A stretch of DNA of 64,000 nucleotides from Halopseudomonas maritima (GCF_021545785.1 NZ_CP079801.1:3778001-3842000), one strand, 5' to 3'; shown: positions 44,293 through 53,224, counted from the first letter of the stretch. Program-made: numbers and translations. Notes: generated by a model from the sequence alone, not told the origin.

Positions 44293-45660
44293 TCAGATTA
44301 CCTCGCGCAGCACAGGCTGAGCCACAGGTGCACCTTGTCGGCCCACGCCGATATGCCGGAAACCCAACTCCAGCATGGTCTGCGGGTCGTATTGATTGCG
44401 GCCATCGATCAGTAGCGGTGTACGCATGCGCTGGGCCATGAGCCGAAAATCCGGCTGGCGAAACTGCTTCCACTCGGTCAACAGAACAAGCGCCTGGGCA
44501 TCATTGAGAGCGGCGTAGGGATCATGGAACAGCTGTAGCTGACCGGCGCTGACAGCGCTGGCGTAGTGACGCGCAATGTTGGCCCCGGCTACCGGGTCAA
44601 AGGCTTGAACATGGGCGCCGCCGGCCAGTAGCGCATCAAGCAGGGTCAGGCTGGGCGCGTCACGGATATCGTCGGTACCCGGTTTGAAGGCTAGCCCCCA
44701 GATGGCCAGGGTGCGTCCCTTGAGGTTGCCAAGCTCGCGCTGCAACATGCGTAATGGCCAGCCTTTTTGCTGCTGGTTGCGGGCCTCGACGGCTTGCAGG
44801 ATCGGCATCGACGCACCCTGCTCTGTCGCCAAGTGCATGAGTGCGCGAATGTCTTTGGGGAAGCAGGAGCCGCCATAGCCGCAACCGGCGTAGATAAAAT
44901 GATGGCCAATGCGCTGGTCTGCACCAATGCCCTTGCGTACCTCCTCTACATCTACCCCCAACTGCTCACACAGGCTGGCGACTTCATTGATGAAGGAAAT
45001 GCGCGTGGCAAGAAAGGTATTGGCCGCGTACTTGGTCATCTCGGCCGCGCGACGCCCCATGCACAGAATCCGATCATGATTGCGCACAAAAGGCTCGTAC
45101 AGCGCGCGCATCACTCGCTCGGCGTCGGCATCATCGGTACCCAGCACTACCCGATCCGGACGCATGAAATCATCAATCGCGGCGCCTTCTTTGAGAAACT
45201 CGGGGTTACTGACCACCCGATGCCGCCAGGCCACCTGGCGACGCTGACAATGGTGATCCAGAACGCTCTGCACCCGGCATGCAGTGCCTACCGGCGCGGT
45301 GGACTTGCAAACCACTATGGTCGGCTGTTCAAGAGTACGCCCAAGCTCGGAGGCGACGGCCAGTATCTGAGAAATATCGGCGCTGCCGTCGGCGGCTGAG
45401 GGCGTTCCTACGGCGATAAAGACCACTTCGGCTCGACTGCAGGCCGCAGCCGTATCTGTGCTGAACGACAGCCGGCCGGCACGCTGATTGGTGGTAATCA
45501 ACGCTTCTATACCCGGCTCGAATATAGGCGCTTCCCCCCGTTGCAGGGCCTTTATTCGCTGCGTACTGGTATCGACGCACGATACTCGGTTGCCCATCTC
45601 GGCAAAGCAGGTTGCCGTTACCAGTCCAACGTAGCCACAGCCAGTTACCGTGATCTGCAT
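44293..45660 (-). CDS. ugd: UDP-glucose 6-dehydrogenase
   Basis: A 455-residue NAD-dependent enzyme that oxidises UDP-glucose twice to UDP-glucuronate for polysaccharide or lipid A modification. The Rossmann motif is GCGYVGLV (7-14). Catalytic residues visible are Glu in NPEFLKEG (about 152-159), Lys210 and Asn214 in EMTKYAANTFLA, and the thiohemiacetal Cys266 in GGSCFPKD. No other polysaccharide genes are adjacent, so its pathway is not evident. It shares its upstream region with a divergent AraC regulator and a Fur box about 90 bases away. Confidence 0.95.
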   Translation of the reverse strand: MQITVTGCGYVGLVTATCFAEMGNRVSCVDTSTQRIKALQRGEAPIFEPGIEALITTNQRAGRLSFSTDTAAACSRAEVVFIAVGTPSAADGSADISQILAVASELGRTLEQPTIVVCKSTAPVGTACRVQSVLDHHCQRRQVAWRHRVVSNPEFLKEGAAIDDFMRPDRVVLGTDDADAERVMRALYEPFVRNHDRILCMGRRAAEMTKYAANTFLATRISFINEVASLCEQLGVDVEEVRKGIGADQRIGHHFIYAGCGYGGSCFPKDIRALMHLATEQGASMPILQAVEARNQQQKGWPLRMLQRELGNLKGRTLAIWGLAFKPGTDDIRDAPSLTLLDALLAGGAHVQAFDPVAGANIARHYASAVSAGQLQLFHDPYAALNDAQALVLLTEWKQFRQPDFRLMAQRMRTPLLIDGRNQYDPQTMLELGFRHIGVGRQGAPVAQPVLREVI

Positions 45661-45746
45661 GGTCGCACTCCTTCGTTGCTATGCAGTGATTGCGCCACGG
45701 CCTGGTGACACCGACGTTAAGTGCACATGAAGCCTTGATGACCGAT

Positions 45747-45765
45747 GATAATGATTTGCATTATT
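45747..45765. promoter_or_regulatory. Fur box upstream of the AraC gene
   Basis: The 19 bases match the Fur consensus GATAATGATAATCATTATC at 15 positions, including an unbroken GATAATGAT half and a CATTAT half. It lies 43 bases before the ATG of the AraC regulator. Confidence 0.8.
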
Positions 45766-45807
45766 GAGTTAATATCGTAGAGTGAGCGCTTTTTGCGTAC
45801 TTACCCC

Positions 45808-46722
45808 ATGCAACCGCATTCCAACGAACAACTGGCTCGCGTAGAGCAAGTGCTTAGCTACATTCACGGCAACCTGCAGGAGCCTCTGACGGTCGTCTCG
45901 CTGGCGGCCCGTAGCCGCTGGTCACGCTGGCAGTTACAACGCACCTTTGCCTCGGCTACCGGTTTCAGTGTGGCCAGCTATGTGCGACGGTTGAGACTTG
46001 GCCGCGCTGCCGAGCTGCTGTTGTGTACGGATCAGCGGCAGCTGGATATTGCGCTGAGCTGCGGCTTTGACAATGAAGTCAGCTTCAATCGCTGCTTTCG
46101 TCAGCTCTTTGGTTGCGCACCCGGTGTCTATCGACGCCGCGGTCAGCGCAGCAATTTGCTGGTTTCCACTAACCCTGCGCGCTTGCGTCCGCCTCCGGGG
46201 GCTCTGGGAAAAGGCAGCTTTCATATCCGTATCGAGACACTGCCGTCGTTTTTCGTGGCCGGGGTCAGTGACGCTGTTTGCGGTCTGGATTCGCCACAAC
46301 CGGACTTCGCCACCCGCGTACCGGCCATCTGGCGACGTCTTGATCAGCATCTGCGTGCACGAGGCCTGAGCCCGGGCGGTGTCCAGCTCGGTGTGTTGGT
46401 GGTAGCAGACGCCGGTGGACCTGAGCACAGCTTCCCGTACTGGGCTGCACTGCCGGCTGACAGCGTGCCCGAGCACGCGGCACTACCCTCTATGCAAGTG
46501 CCTGCTCAAACCTACGCAGTGTTGCCGCACTTTGGTCCAATCGAGGGACTGGCAGCGCTGCTGCAATGGTTTATCAACTGCTGGCTGCCCCAGTCCGGTT
46601 ATCGCGGCTTATCCGGCCATGACCTGGAGCGCTATGACGCGCGCTATGTGCCAGGCAGCGCACACAGTTATATGGAGTACTGGGTGCCTATCGAATCCTG
46701 TGCAGATGCTCCAAATGGTTAA
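45808..46722 (+). CDS. AraC-family regulator with C-terminal GyrI-like domain
   Basis: A 304-residue regulator. The two helix-turn-helix units of the AraC domain are at the N-terminus (about 5-105: LAARSRWSRWQLQRTFASATG and IALSCGFDNEVSFNRCFRQLFG), and a GyrI/Rob-type effector-binding domain fills the C-terminal half (about 125-300), the order seen in E. coli Rob rather than AraC. ATG 45808 is taken over an in-frame TTG at 45793. The Fur box and the siderophore receptor gene 60 bases downstream suggest it activates iron uptake in response to a siderophore-like ligand; this is inference. Confidence 0.88.
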   Translation: MQPHSNEQLARVEQVLSYIHGNLQEPLTVVSLAARSRWSRWQLQRTFASATGFSVASYVRRLRLGRAAELLLCTDQRQLDIALSCGFDNEVSFNRCFRQLFGCAPGVYRRRGQRSNLLVSTNPARLRPPPGALGKGSFHIRIETLPSFFVAGVSDAVCGLDSPQPDFATRVPAIWRRLDQHLRARGLSPGGVQLGVLVVADAGGPEHSFPYWAALPADSVPEHAALPSMQVPAQTYAVLPHFGPIEGLAALLQWFINCWLPQSGYRGLSGHDLERYDARYVPGSAHSYMEYWVPIESCADAPNG

Positions 46723-46749
46723 GTGACAGCGCGGCGCGCGCAGTAAAGT

Positions 46750-46773
46750 AGAATCTTTCTCATTTGTGATTCT
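46750..46773 (+). promoter_or_regulatory. Possible Fur-like site before the TonB receptor
   Basis: An inverted repeat AGAATC-N12-GATTCT overlaps the start region of the receptor gene. The inner AATCTTTCTCATTT resembles one Fur half-site (12 of 14 bases of AATGATTCTCATTT). It is weaker than the other two boxes. Confidence 0.4.
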
Positions 46774-46782
46774 GGAGCCACC

Positions 46783-48915
46783 ATGCCTTACCGCCCGCAT
46801 CATCGCCACTGCGCACTTGCTGCTGCCATCATGTCCGTACTTGCCAGCTCAAGCCTGCATGCGCAGCAGCAGGACGGCGAGACGCTCGACAGCCTTACCG
46901 TCTACGGCAGCACCTACCGCAATACCGCCACCAAGACACGCCTGACGCCCCAGGAAACACCCCAGGGGATTAGCGTCATCGACGAGCAGACACTGCTGGA
47001 GCGCAATGCAGACAGCGTTGCCACAGCCCTGCGTTACGCCAGCGGCGTCAACACGCAGCTGCGCGGCGGCGCCGTCAACCGGGTGGATCTGTTCAGTATT
47101 CGTGGCTTTATCAACTATCAGAATTTCTACGACGGTCTGCAGCTGATTTTTAACGACTGGAACCTGCAGCCCCAGATCGACATGCAGGCTGTGCAGCAGG
47201 TTGAAGTCTTCAAAGGGCCAACCTCGACACTCTACGGCGCCATGCCGCCGGGCGGTATGGTCAACCTGATCAGCAAGAAGCCCACAACCGAGCGGTACAA
47301 CAGCGTTGAGCTGACGGCGGGCACCAATGATCTGCGTGAGCTGAGCTTCGACTCCTCTGGCCAGTTGGGTGACAGCAACCTGAGCTACCGGGTAACGGGG
47401 CTTGGCAGCAGCAGCGACGGTCAGGCCGAAACCTCCGAGAACGAGCGCCTGATGCTGGCACCCAGCCTCGATTGGCAGGTCAGCGACAGCACGCTGGTCA
47501 ACCTCAATCTCTACTACCAGAAAGACCCGGATATGGGGATTTACACGACCCTGCCGGCGGCTGGCCTGTTCCAGCCCAACGTCAACGGCAAGCTCGATCC
47601 GGATGCGTTCAGTGGCGACGAGAACTGGAACACCTACGAGCGTGAAGTGCTGATGGCCGGCTACAAGATTCAGCATGACTTCAATGACAGCTGGCAGTTT
47701 TTGCACAACGCCCGCTTTCAGCACGGTGACGCCTATCAGCGCAATACCTACGGTACGACGCTGGAGGCTGATCAGCGCACCTACAACCGCCGTGCTTACC
47801 TGACGGACGAAACCAGCGAAGGTTTTACCATCGATAACCAGCTCTCAGGTCTGGTGCAAACCGGGGCCATTGAACACAACCTGCTGGTTGGTGTGGATTA
47901 CCTGCAGTTCGAGAGCGATATCGGCTACGAAGACGCTGCGGCGCCCTCCATCGACCTGTACAACCCGGACCACAGCCAGATCAGCTCGGGCTTGCTCGAC
48001 TTTGCCGCCTCCGGCTACAGCAGTGATTTCACAATCGAAAAACGCCAGACCGGGGTGTATCTGCAAGATCAGATGCGTATCGGCCAGTGGGTACTGATCG
48101 CAGGCGGTCGCCATGACCGCTATGAGGCCAAGGAATACGGTGTGAAGTACGGTGCGGCGGTCGATAACGACCTGAAACAGAGCAATACGTCCTGGCGCGC
48201 CGGCGCCTTGTACCTGTTCGATAACGGCCTGGCGCCCTTCGTCAGCTATGCGGAGAGCTTTGAGCCAGTGGCCGGCAGCGACCGCCTGGGCCGCACGTAC
48301 GAGCCCTCCACTGCCGAGCAGTGGGAGGCCGGCCTCAAGTTCAATCCCGATGGAGGACGAACCCATGGTGCGGTAACCGCCTATCGCATCCTCAAGGACA
48401 ATGTGCTCACACGCGACCCTAATGGCACCGCCTATGACCAGATTCAGGCGGGGCAGGTTCGCTCGCAAGGGGTGGAGCTGGAGGCCAGTAGCCGTCTGAC
48501 AGACAGCCTCAGCGTGGACTTAAGCTATACCCTTCAAGACGTGGAAGTGACACGCGACAACAGCGGCCTGCAAAGCAAGACGCCGATCTGGGTTCCCGAG
48601 CAGATGGCATCTTTGTGGCTGACCTACGACATTTACGCAGGTGTGTTGAACGGCCTGAGCGTCAACGGTGGTGTGCGCTACCTGGGTGAGGCAGAGGTGG
48701 ATGCACTGAACAGCGATGCGGTGCCGGACGTCACCCTGGTGGATCTGGGAATGAGCTACGACCTGGGCGTCGCAGCGCAGAACCTGGCAGGGGCAACACT
48801 GCGCATGTCCGTGAGCAACCTGTTCGATGAACGCTATTACAGCTGCTACGACACGCTCAATTGCTGGTTTGGTGCCGAGCGTACCCTGCAGACCAGCGTG
48901 CGCTACGACTTTTGA
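46783..48915 (+). CDS. TonB-dependent siderophore receptor
   Basis: A 710-residue outer-membrane receptor. A signal peptide cut after LHA (residue 27) is followed by a TonB-box-like ETLDSLTVYGS, a plug domain (about 45-190, TPQETPQGISVIDEQTLLER), and a 22-strand barrel ending in a terminal aromatic (VRYDF). The SYAESFEPVAGSD and C-terminal NLFDERYY blocks are typical of ferri-siderophore receptors of the FhuA/FpvA/FoxA group; two extra Cys near the end (CYDTLNC) are as in ferrioxamine-type receptors. The ligand is unknown. The upstream AraC gene and Fur-type signals imply iron control. Confidence 0.93.
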   Translation: MPYRPHHRHCALAAAIMSVLASSSLHAQQQDGETLDSLTVYGSTYRNTATKTRLTPQETPQGISVIDEQTLLERNADSVATALRYASGVNTQLRGGAVNRVDLFSIRGFINYQNFYDGLQLIFNDWNLQPQIDMQAVQQVEVFKGPTSTLYGAMPPGGMVNLISKKPTTERYNSVELTAGTNDLRELSFDSSGQLGDSNLSYRVTGLGSSSDGQAETSENERLMLAPSLDWQVSDSTLVNLNLYYQKDPDMGIYTTLPAAGLFQPNVNGKLDPDAFSGDENWNTYEREVLMAGYKIQHDFNDSWQFLHNARFQHGDAYQRNTYGTTLEADQRTYNRRAYLTDETSEGFTIDNQLSGLVQTGAIEHNLLVGVDYLQFESDIGYEDAAAPSIDLYNPDHSQISSGLLDFAASGYSSDFTIEKRQTGVYLQDQMRIGQWVLIAGGRHDRYEAKEYGVKYGAAVDNDLKQSNTSWRAGALYLFDNGLAPFVSYAESFEPVAGSDRLGRTYEPSTAEQWEAGLKFNPDGGRTHGAVTAYRILKDNVLTRDPNGTAYDQIQAGQVRSQGVELEASSRLTDSLSVDLSYTLQDVEVTRDNSGLQSKTPIWVPEQMASLWLTYDIYAGVLNGLSVNGGVRYLGEAEVDALNSDAVPDVTLVDLGMSYDLGVAAQNLAGATLRMSVSNLFDERYYSCYDTLNCWFGAERTLQTSVRYDF

Positions 48916-48978
48916 TATCCATAGCCCTGGAATAGGTATTCCGGACACCTCTATGCGAGCATGACGTTGCTCGCTACA

Positions 48979-49009
48979 ATCGGCTGCAGGTCATTTCCCT
49001 GCAGCCGAT
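48979..49009 (+). promoter_or_regulatory. Hairpin adjoining the GGDEF start codon
   Basis: A perfect 12-bp stem (48979-48990 with 48998-49009, seven-base loop) ends one base before the ATG at 49011 and covers the place where a ribosome site would be. With no T tract following, it may be a translational control element instead of, or besides, a terminator for the receptor gene. Confidence 0.5.
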
Positions 49010-49010
49010 C

Positions 49011-50144
49011 ATGACAGGCATGATGCCGGAAAAATCGCACTGGATTGTGCAGCTCAACTACAAAAACCGCACGGGCTCGTTTGCCCTGCTGTTCGCGGCC
49101 ATCGCCATTTACCTGAGTGCAATCGATACCGGTTGGCTGCTCTGGGCTGCGCTTTTCCTGCAGTTTCTGATTTATCCGCACGTGATGCACCTGCGCGCCG
49201 CGCGCTCCAATCGCCCCCTTCTCACCGAGCTGAACAGTTTACTGCTTGATGGCCTGCTGTTTGGTATCTGGATTGGTCTGCTCGGCTTTCCGCTGTGGAT
49301 CAGTTACACCATGGTGATCGGCGTGACCATCAACCTGATGGTTTTTCGCGGCCCCGTGGGGTTCTTTCAGGCCGCCCTGGCGCTGGCACTCGGCGTGCTC
49401 ATTGTTTATCTGACAGGTGGTGCTCACCTGACATCCCATCACAGCTGGGTGGCGGACCTGCTCTGCATGCTTGGCTTAACCTTTTATCTGATGATGGTTG
49501 GCAACGTGGCGTTTTCACGCAACCTGCGCATTCGTGAGACACGCGAGCAGCTACGCACTAGTGAAAGTGCGCTGCAAGCTGCCAATCATGCGCTGCAGCA
49601 GCAGTTGACCGAAATCAACCTGTTGCAACAACAACTCCGTGATCAGGCAGATCGCGACCCCTTGACCGGCGCCTACAATCGCCGCTATTTCGACGTCAGC
49701 ATTGCCAGGGACTTGGCCTACTGCGCTCGCCACCAGCAGCCACTGGCGCTGATTTTGATTGATATTGACCATTTCAAGGCGGTGAACGACCAGTACGGCC
49801 ACCAGGCAGGTGATCTGGTGCTAACGGCCCTGGCCGATCTGCTGTGTCTGCACTCAAGAGCCAGCGACCTGGTGTGCCGCTTCGGTGGAGAGGAGTTTCT
49901 GGTGGCCCTGCCTAACACTGATCTGGCTACCGCAGCACAGCGGGCCGAACAGTACCGCTGCGCCCTGGCTGCCATTCGGCTGGATTGGCAAGGTACTCAG
50001 TTGAGTGCCTCCATCTCCCTTGGCGTAGCCGGCTTTCCCGATCACGGCCAAGACATCGAAGGGCTACTGCGCAGCGCGGACCTGGCGCTTTATCACGCCA
50101 AGCACCAAGGGCGTAACAGGGTGGAGCTGTTTGCGGCTAGCTGA
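49011..50144 (+). CDS. MASE2-GGDEF diguanylate cyclase
   Basis: A 377-residue inner-membrane enzyme expected to make cyclic di-GMP. The N-terminal MASE2 domain (about 10-100, starting VQLNYKNRTGSFALLFAAIA) and further helices to about residue 165 form the sensor, as in E. coli DgcC/AdrA. A coiled-coil linker (170-210) leads to a GGDEF domain with active GGEEF and an RxxD inhibitory site (RASD) five residues before it. The start may be 49011 or one of the ATGs at 49020/49023; the hairpin just upstream makes initiation unusual. Confidence 0.9.
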   Translation: MTGMMPEKSHWIVQLNYKNRTGSFALLFAAIAIYLSAIDTGWLLWAALFLQFLIYPHVMHLRAARSNRPLLTELNSLLLDGLLFGIWIGLLGFPLWISYTMVIGVTINLMVFRGPVGFFQAALALALGVLIVYLTGGAHLTSHHSWVADLLCMLGLTFYLMMVGNVAFSRNLRIRETREQLRTSESALQAANHALQQQLTEINLLQQQLRDQADRDPLTGAYNRRYFDVSIARDLAYCARHQQPLALILIDIDHFKAVNDQYGHQAGDLVLTALADLLCLHSRASDLVCRFGGEEFLVALPNTDLATAAQRAEQYRCALAAIRLDWQGTQLSASISLGVAGFPDHGQDIEGLLRSADLALYHAKHQGRNRVELFAAS

Positions 50145-50313
50145 TAGCGACACCGAGCCAGATGTGCACAAAAATCAGGCCCAACATGATCAGCGCCCCC
50201 ACCCAGATAAGCGCCACACCAACACGCCCTTCCACTTTGCCCCAGCCAATGCAGATCAACAGCAGACTGGCGGTAAAAAAACCAATGGTTATCCAGAAAA
50301 CATCGCCTTGCAT
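50137..50313 (-). CDS. Small two-helix membrane protein
   Basis: This 58-residue reading frame begins at an ATG with a GAGGAG ribosome site six bases upstream and ends at TAG, overlapping the end of the convergent GGDEF gene by eight bases. It encodes two hydrophobic helices (FWITIGFFTASLLLICIGW and VALIWVGALIMLGLIFVHIWLG) with a short charged loop GKVEGRVG between them. Such composition is unlikely by chance. The function is unknown; it resembles small hypothetical membrane proteins found near cytochrome or stress genes. No homologue can be named. Confidence 0.65.
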   Translation of the reverse strand: MQGDVFWITIGFFTASLLLICIGWGKVEGRVGVALIWVGALIMLGLIFVHIWLGVAIS

Positions 50314-50401
50314 GTAGCACTCCTCGGTATTGTGCTTACGTCAGGATAGGCGATCTTGAGCGGTAACGGGGTAGAACCTGGCAGCGTTCCCTTCGGCCGC
50401 A

Positions 50402-51247
50402 CTAGTCGTCGGCACTGTACCAACCAACGCAGACCAACAACGTGCCAACCCGCTGTATCGCTGTGACCTTGGTTTCGATCCGCTGGGTGACTGGATTACG
50501 CCATTGGTAGCTGAATTCCCCGCTCTCGCGCCCCTCTATGTATTCAAGCAAGCGCTCGCCAAGAGGGGCGCCTGCGTGATCCCGCAGAGTGTCGAAACGG
50601 GTGCCGAGCAACGCCGGAGTAACACCATGGCCTACAAACCGGCGAGTCTCGGTATCTACCACAAAAGGATAGATGTCATCCTGGTAGAACTGGCTGTCCA
50701 GCCCGTTGATTTGCGCCAGTGTGCGATGTGGATCCTCTGCAAGCGCGTTGGAGGCCCGCTTTAGCATGTTTAACGCGGTTTCCTTGTCAGCCCGTGGTAG
50801 GTAGTAACCAACCGCGATAATGTGGCCGTTCACCGGTTGATAAAAAGCCTGTTTGCGCTCGACCCGACCCTGTTGCCAGTTGATCCAGCGGTACTCGCTC
50901 TGCTGCACTCCCTGCTGCCGGGGAGCCTGAAGGATGGATTCAAAGCCGGAGCGCAGATGGTCATCCAGCAACGGCGCAATATCGCGTCCAATCAGGCTAC
51001 GCGATGGCCCGCCGCTGGCCACCATGACGCCGCTACGATCGACAACAAAAACATACAGATCCTGCTCGGTGAAGCGCCCTACCCGGCTGAATGCCGCGAA
51101 ACTGCGCTCACCCTCCTGCTGATAGTAGGTGACCGCGCGTTCCAGTAAAGCGCGGGCGCGAACTTGCTGATCGTCAGTACTGGAAAAAGCAAAGCTGCTG
51201 AACAGAGCGCACAGCAGCCAGAGTCCGGTGGTCATTGTTGTTTTCAT
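50402..51247 (-). CDS. Periplasmic tandem Cache-domain protein
   Basis: A 281-residue exported protein with a signal peptide (cut near AFSS, about residue 22). Two Cache-type sensor modules follow: ERAVTYYQQEGERSFAAFSR with DLYVFVVDRSGVMVASG (about 30-150), and a second with YPFVVDTETRRFVGHG and LGTRFDTLRD (about 160-275). Unlike chemoreceptors and kinases it has no membrane-spanning output domain, so it probably binds a small ligand (organic acids are common) and passes it on or signals through a partner. Genes around it do not identify the partner. Confidence 0.82.
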   Translation of the reverse strand: MKTTMTTGLWLLCALFSSFAFSSTDDQQVRARALLERAVTYYQQEGERSFAAFSRVGRFTEQDLYVFVVDRSGVMVASGGPSRSLIGRDIAPLLDDHLRSGFESILQAPRQQGVQQSEYRWINWQQGRVERKQAFYQPVNGHIIAVGYYLPRADKETALNMLKRASNALAEDPHRTLAQINGLDSQFYQDDIYPFVVDTETRRFVGHGVTPALLGTRFDTLRDHAGAPLGERLLEYIEGRESGEFSYQWRNPVTQRIETKVTAIQRVGTLLVCVGWYSADD

Positions 51248-51322
51248 GGCGACTCACATGGCTGGGGATTGACCATTGCACACTAAAATTCCGGTGCGCC
51301 GCTCGCCTCGTCCGAACGGACG

Positions 51323-52090
51323 TCAACGCTTGAGAAAGCTGCCGATAGCTTCACGAAACACGGGTTTGGCCGCGCAGCGCAAAAAACTTGCCCGCTCGGC
51401 GTCCAACTGGTCGCTCAGGCTGCGTTGCGGCGCGGCAGAGAATAGCTCACAGGTGGCCCTCACCAGGTCGGGATTGCGACCGCACAGCAGTTGCTGCCAA
51501 TGACGGGCCTCATTCTCCAGCTGAGCGGCCGGCACGAGTCGGTTGACTAGCCCCCACGCCAGCGCCGTTGGTGCGTCCAGGCTGTGGCCTAGGAGCGCCA
51601 TTTCCAGCGCGCGCGCCCGGCCGATACGCTGTACCAGCGACCAGGACAACCCCAAATCCGGTGTGGTCTCGATGTCGCTGTAGGCATACACAAAGCGCGC
51701 CCGGTCGCTTGCCAGCACCAGATCAGCACCGGCCAACAGACTCAGCCCTGCACCCGCCGCCACCCCCTGCACCACCGCCAATGTTACCCAAGGCGCCTGC
51801 TGCCACAGGCGCAGACAGGCGTGCATAGGCTCGATAATGGCGGAAGCCGCGCCGGTTGGGTCCGCATATAGCGCCTGCAAATCGCCACCGGCGACAAAAG
51901 CACGCCCCGCGCCGCGTAGCACCAATAAGCTAACCTGTTGCTCAGCCTGCAATAGCTCGGTCGCAGCCAGGCACTCACTAGCCATCACGGCGGTTAGCGC
52001 GTTGAGGCTGTCGGGGTTGTTGAAGGTCAAGGTGGCGCAGGTGCCGTCCAGCTTCAGAGTGAGCTGGCGGCCGGAAAACAGCGTGGTCAT
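51323..52090 (-). CDS. Enoyl-CoA hydratase/isomerase family protein
   Basis: A 255-residue crotonase-fold protein. The oxyanion hole is seen in AGRAFVAGGDLQAL and QGVAAGAGLSLL. Both hydratase glutamates are absent: the position of Glu144 is Ser in GAGLSLL and that of Glu164 is Tyr in VYAYSDI, while SDIETTPDLGLSW resembles enoyl-CoA isomerases that use a displaced acid. Isomerase or PaaG-like activity is thus more likely than hydration. It starts at ATG 52090 (an upstream ATG at 52123 is also open) and is the last gene of the long minus-strand run behind the Rieske oxygenase. Confidence 0.85.
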   Translation of the reverse strand: MTTLFSGRQLTLKLDGTCATLTFNNPDSLNALTAVMASECLAATELLQAEQQVSLLVLRGAGRAFVAGGDLQALYADPTGAASAIIEPMHACLRLWQQAPWVTLAVVQGVAAGAGLSLLAGADLVLASDRARFVYAYSDIETTPDLGLSWSLVQRIGRARALEMALLGHSLDAPTALAWGLVNRLVPAAQLENEARHWQQLLCGRNPDLVRATCELFSAAPQRSLSDQLDAERASFLRCAAKPVFREAIGSFLKR

Positions 52091-52183
52091 TGATAAACGT
52101 CCGGGAGTAACTGACGCTACCACCCGACGGGAGGCAGCCAGGAGGGATGGGATTCCGCCACGGAGGCGGAGCCCGGAGGTTTG

Positions 52184-53224
52184 TTAGCGTGCGTCCACCG
52201 TGGTGAACTCGCGGCGTTCCTTGTGCAGGGCAGGCACATCAGCCTCGTCCATAAAGAACTGTTGATACCACTCACGCAGCTGGTAAATCGGGCCATCGCC
52301 TTCGGCCAGAACAGGCATGTCGACGCGACGCTTGTGCGCCCAGATATCCACATCCTGGTAGAAGGAGGTGCGGTTCTGCTGTACGTAGTCCAACGCCAGT
52401 TGCTGGTTCTGCTCCTCGGTCCAGCCCGGGATCTTTTTCACGAGGACGCCAAAACGCAGCTCAAACTGATTGGGGCCAATCGGCACATGGCAGTTGAGCA
52501 GAATGCTCTCTACCAGCAGGCCATCGTATTCAGCGCGCATGCGGGTAAAGTGAGTAGACGGGCCGTAGTACGCGGAGTCTGCGACCAAGTCACCGCCCAG
52601 TCGCTCGGAGTCCCCCATGAACACCTGAGTGCCAATGTGTTTTTCAAAACTGTTGAAGAAATACTTGGTCGGCGCCCCGTGCACAGGGCCAAAGTGCTGG
52701 GCATCGACTAGATTATCGACCAGCTCACGCGGGTTGGTATCGATAATCATCAAATCCATGTGCCAGTCGTGATCCCACTCGTCGCTATCGCTCTCCGGAA
52801 AGTAAGGAATTTCCACCCCCTCGGCGGGTGGCTTGCCTTCCGGATTGTTCCAGACAAACAGCAGGTGGTTTACCTCGCAGGTCAGCCATTTGCGCGTTTT
52901 GGCCTTTGGCGGAATGCGCTTGCAGTAGGGGATCTCAGCACAGCGGCCACTAGCATCAAACTCCCAATGGTGGAACGGGCAGACCACACGGCCATTGACC
53001 AGCTCGCCCTGGGAGAGGTCTGCGCCCATGTGCGGGCAGTAGGCATCCAGCACACTGATCTCGCCTTCGGCATTGGCGAACGCCAGCAGTCGGGTGCCAA
53101 ATACGTTCAGGGTGTGCAGTTCGCCGTCGCGGTACTGCTTGGCTTCGCCCACGCAGTGCCAGCCTCGTGCATAGCGGTGTTCTGCTGCCTCAACGGCAGG
53201 TTTGATATCGATTAGCTGATTCAT
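52184..53224 (-). CDS. Rieske oxygenase, KshA-like (3-ketosteroid 9-alpha-hydroxylase type)
   Basis: A 346-residue terminal oxygenase. The Rieske [2Fe-2S] ligands are Cys63, His65, Cys82 and His85 (CPH and CPFHHW), and the mononuclear iron site is D-x2-H-x4-H at 174-182 (DAQHFGPVH), with a late Asp in the YQDVDIWAHK block. The opening RYARGWHCVGEAK, the YQLREWYQQFF end and overall length fit KshA of steroid-degrading bacteria better than aromatic-ring oxygenases. KshA hydroxylates androstenedione-type 3-ketosteroids at C9, opening ring B, with a separate reductase KshB, not found here. ATG 53224 follows GAGGA. Other Rieske substrates cannot be excluded. Confidence 0.87.
   Translation of the reverse strand: MNQLIDIKPAVEAAEHRYARGWHCVGEAKQYRDGELHTLNVFGTRLLAFANAEGEISVLDAYCPHMGADLSQGELVNGRVVCPFHHWEFDASGRCAEIPYCKRIPPKAKTRKWLTCEVNHLLFVWNNPEGKPPAEGVEIPYFPESDSDEWDHDWHMDLMIIDTNPRELVDNLVDAQHFGPVHGAPTKYFFNSFEKHIGTQVFMGDSERLGGDLVADSAYYGPSTHFTRMRAEYDGLLVESILLNCHVPIGPNQFELRFGVLVKKIPGWTEEQNQQLALDYVQQNRTSFYQDVDIWAHKRRVDMPVLAEGDGPIYQLREWYQQFFMDEADVPALHKERREFTTVDAR

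Noticed and set aside
44084..44473. Upstream extension of gor into the repeat element and ugd
   Set aside because: Reading through the repeat gives non-protein-like residues; gor length is normal from ATG 44083.
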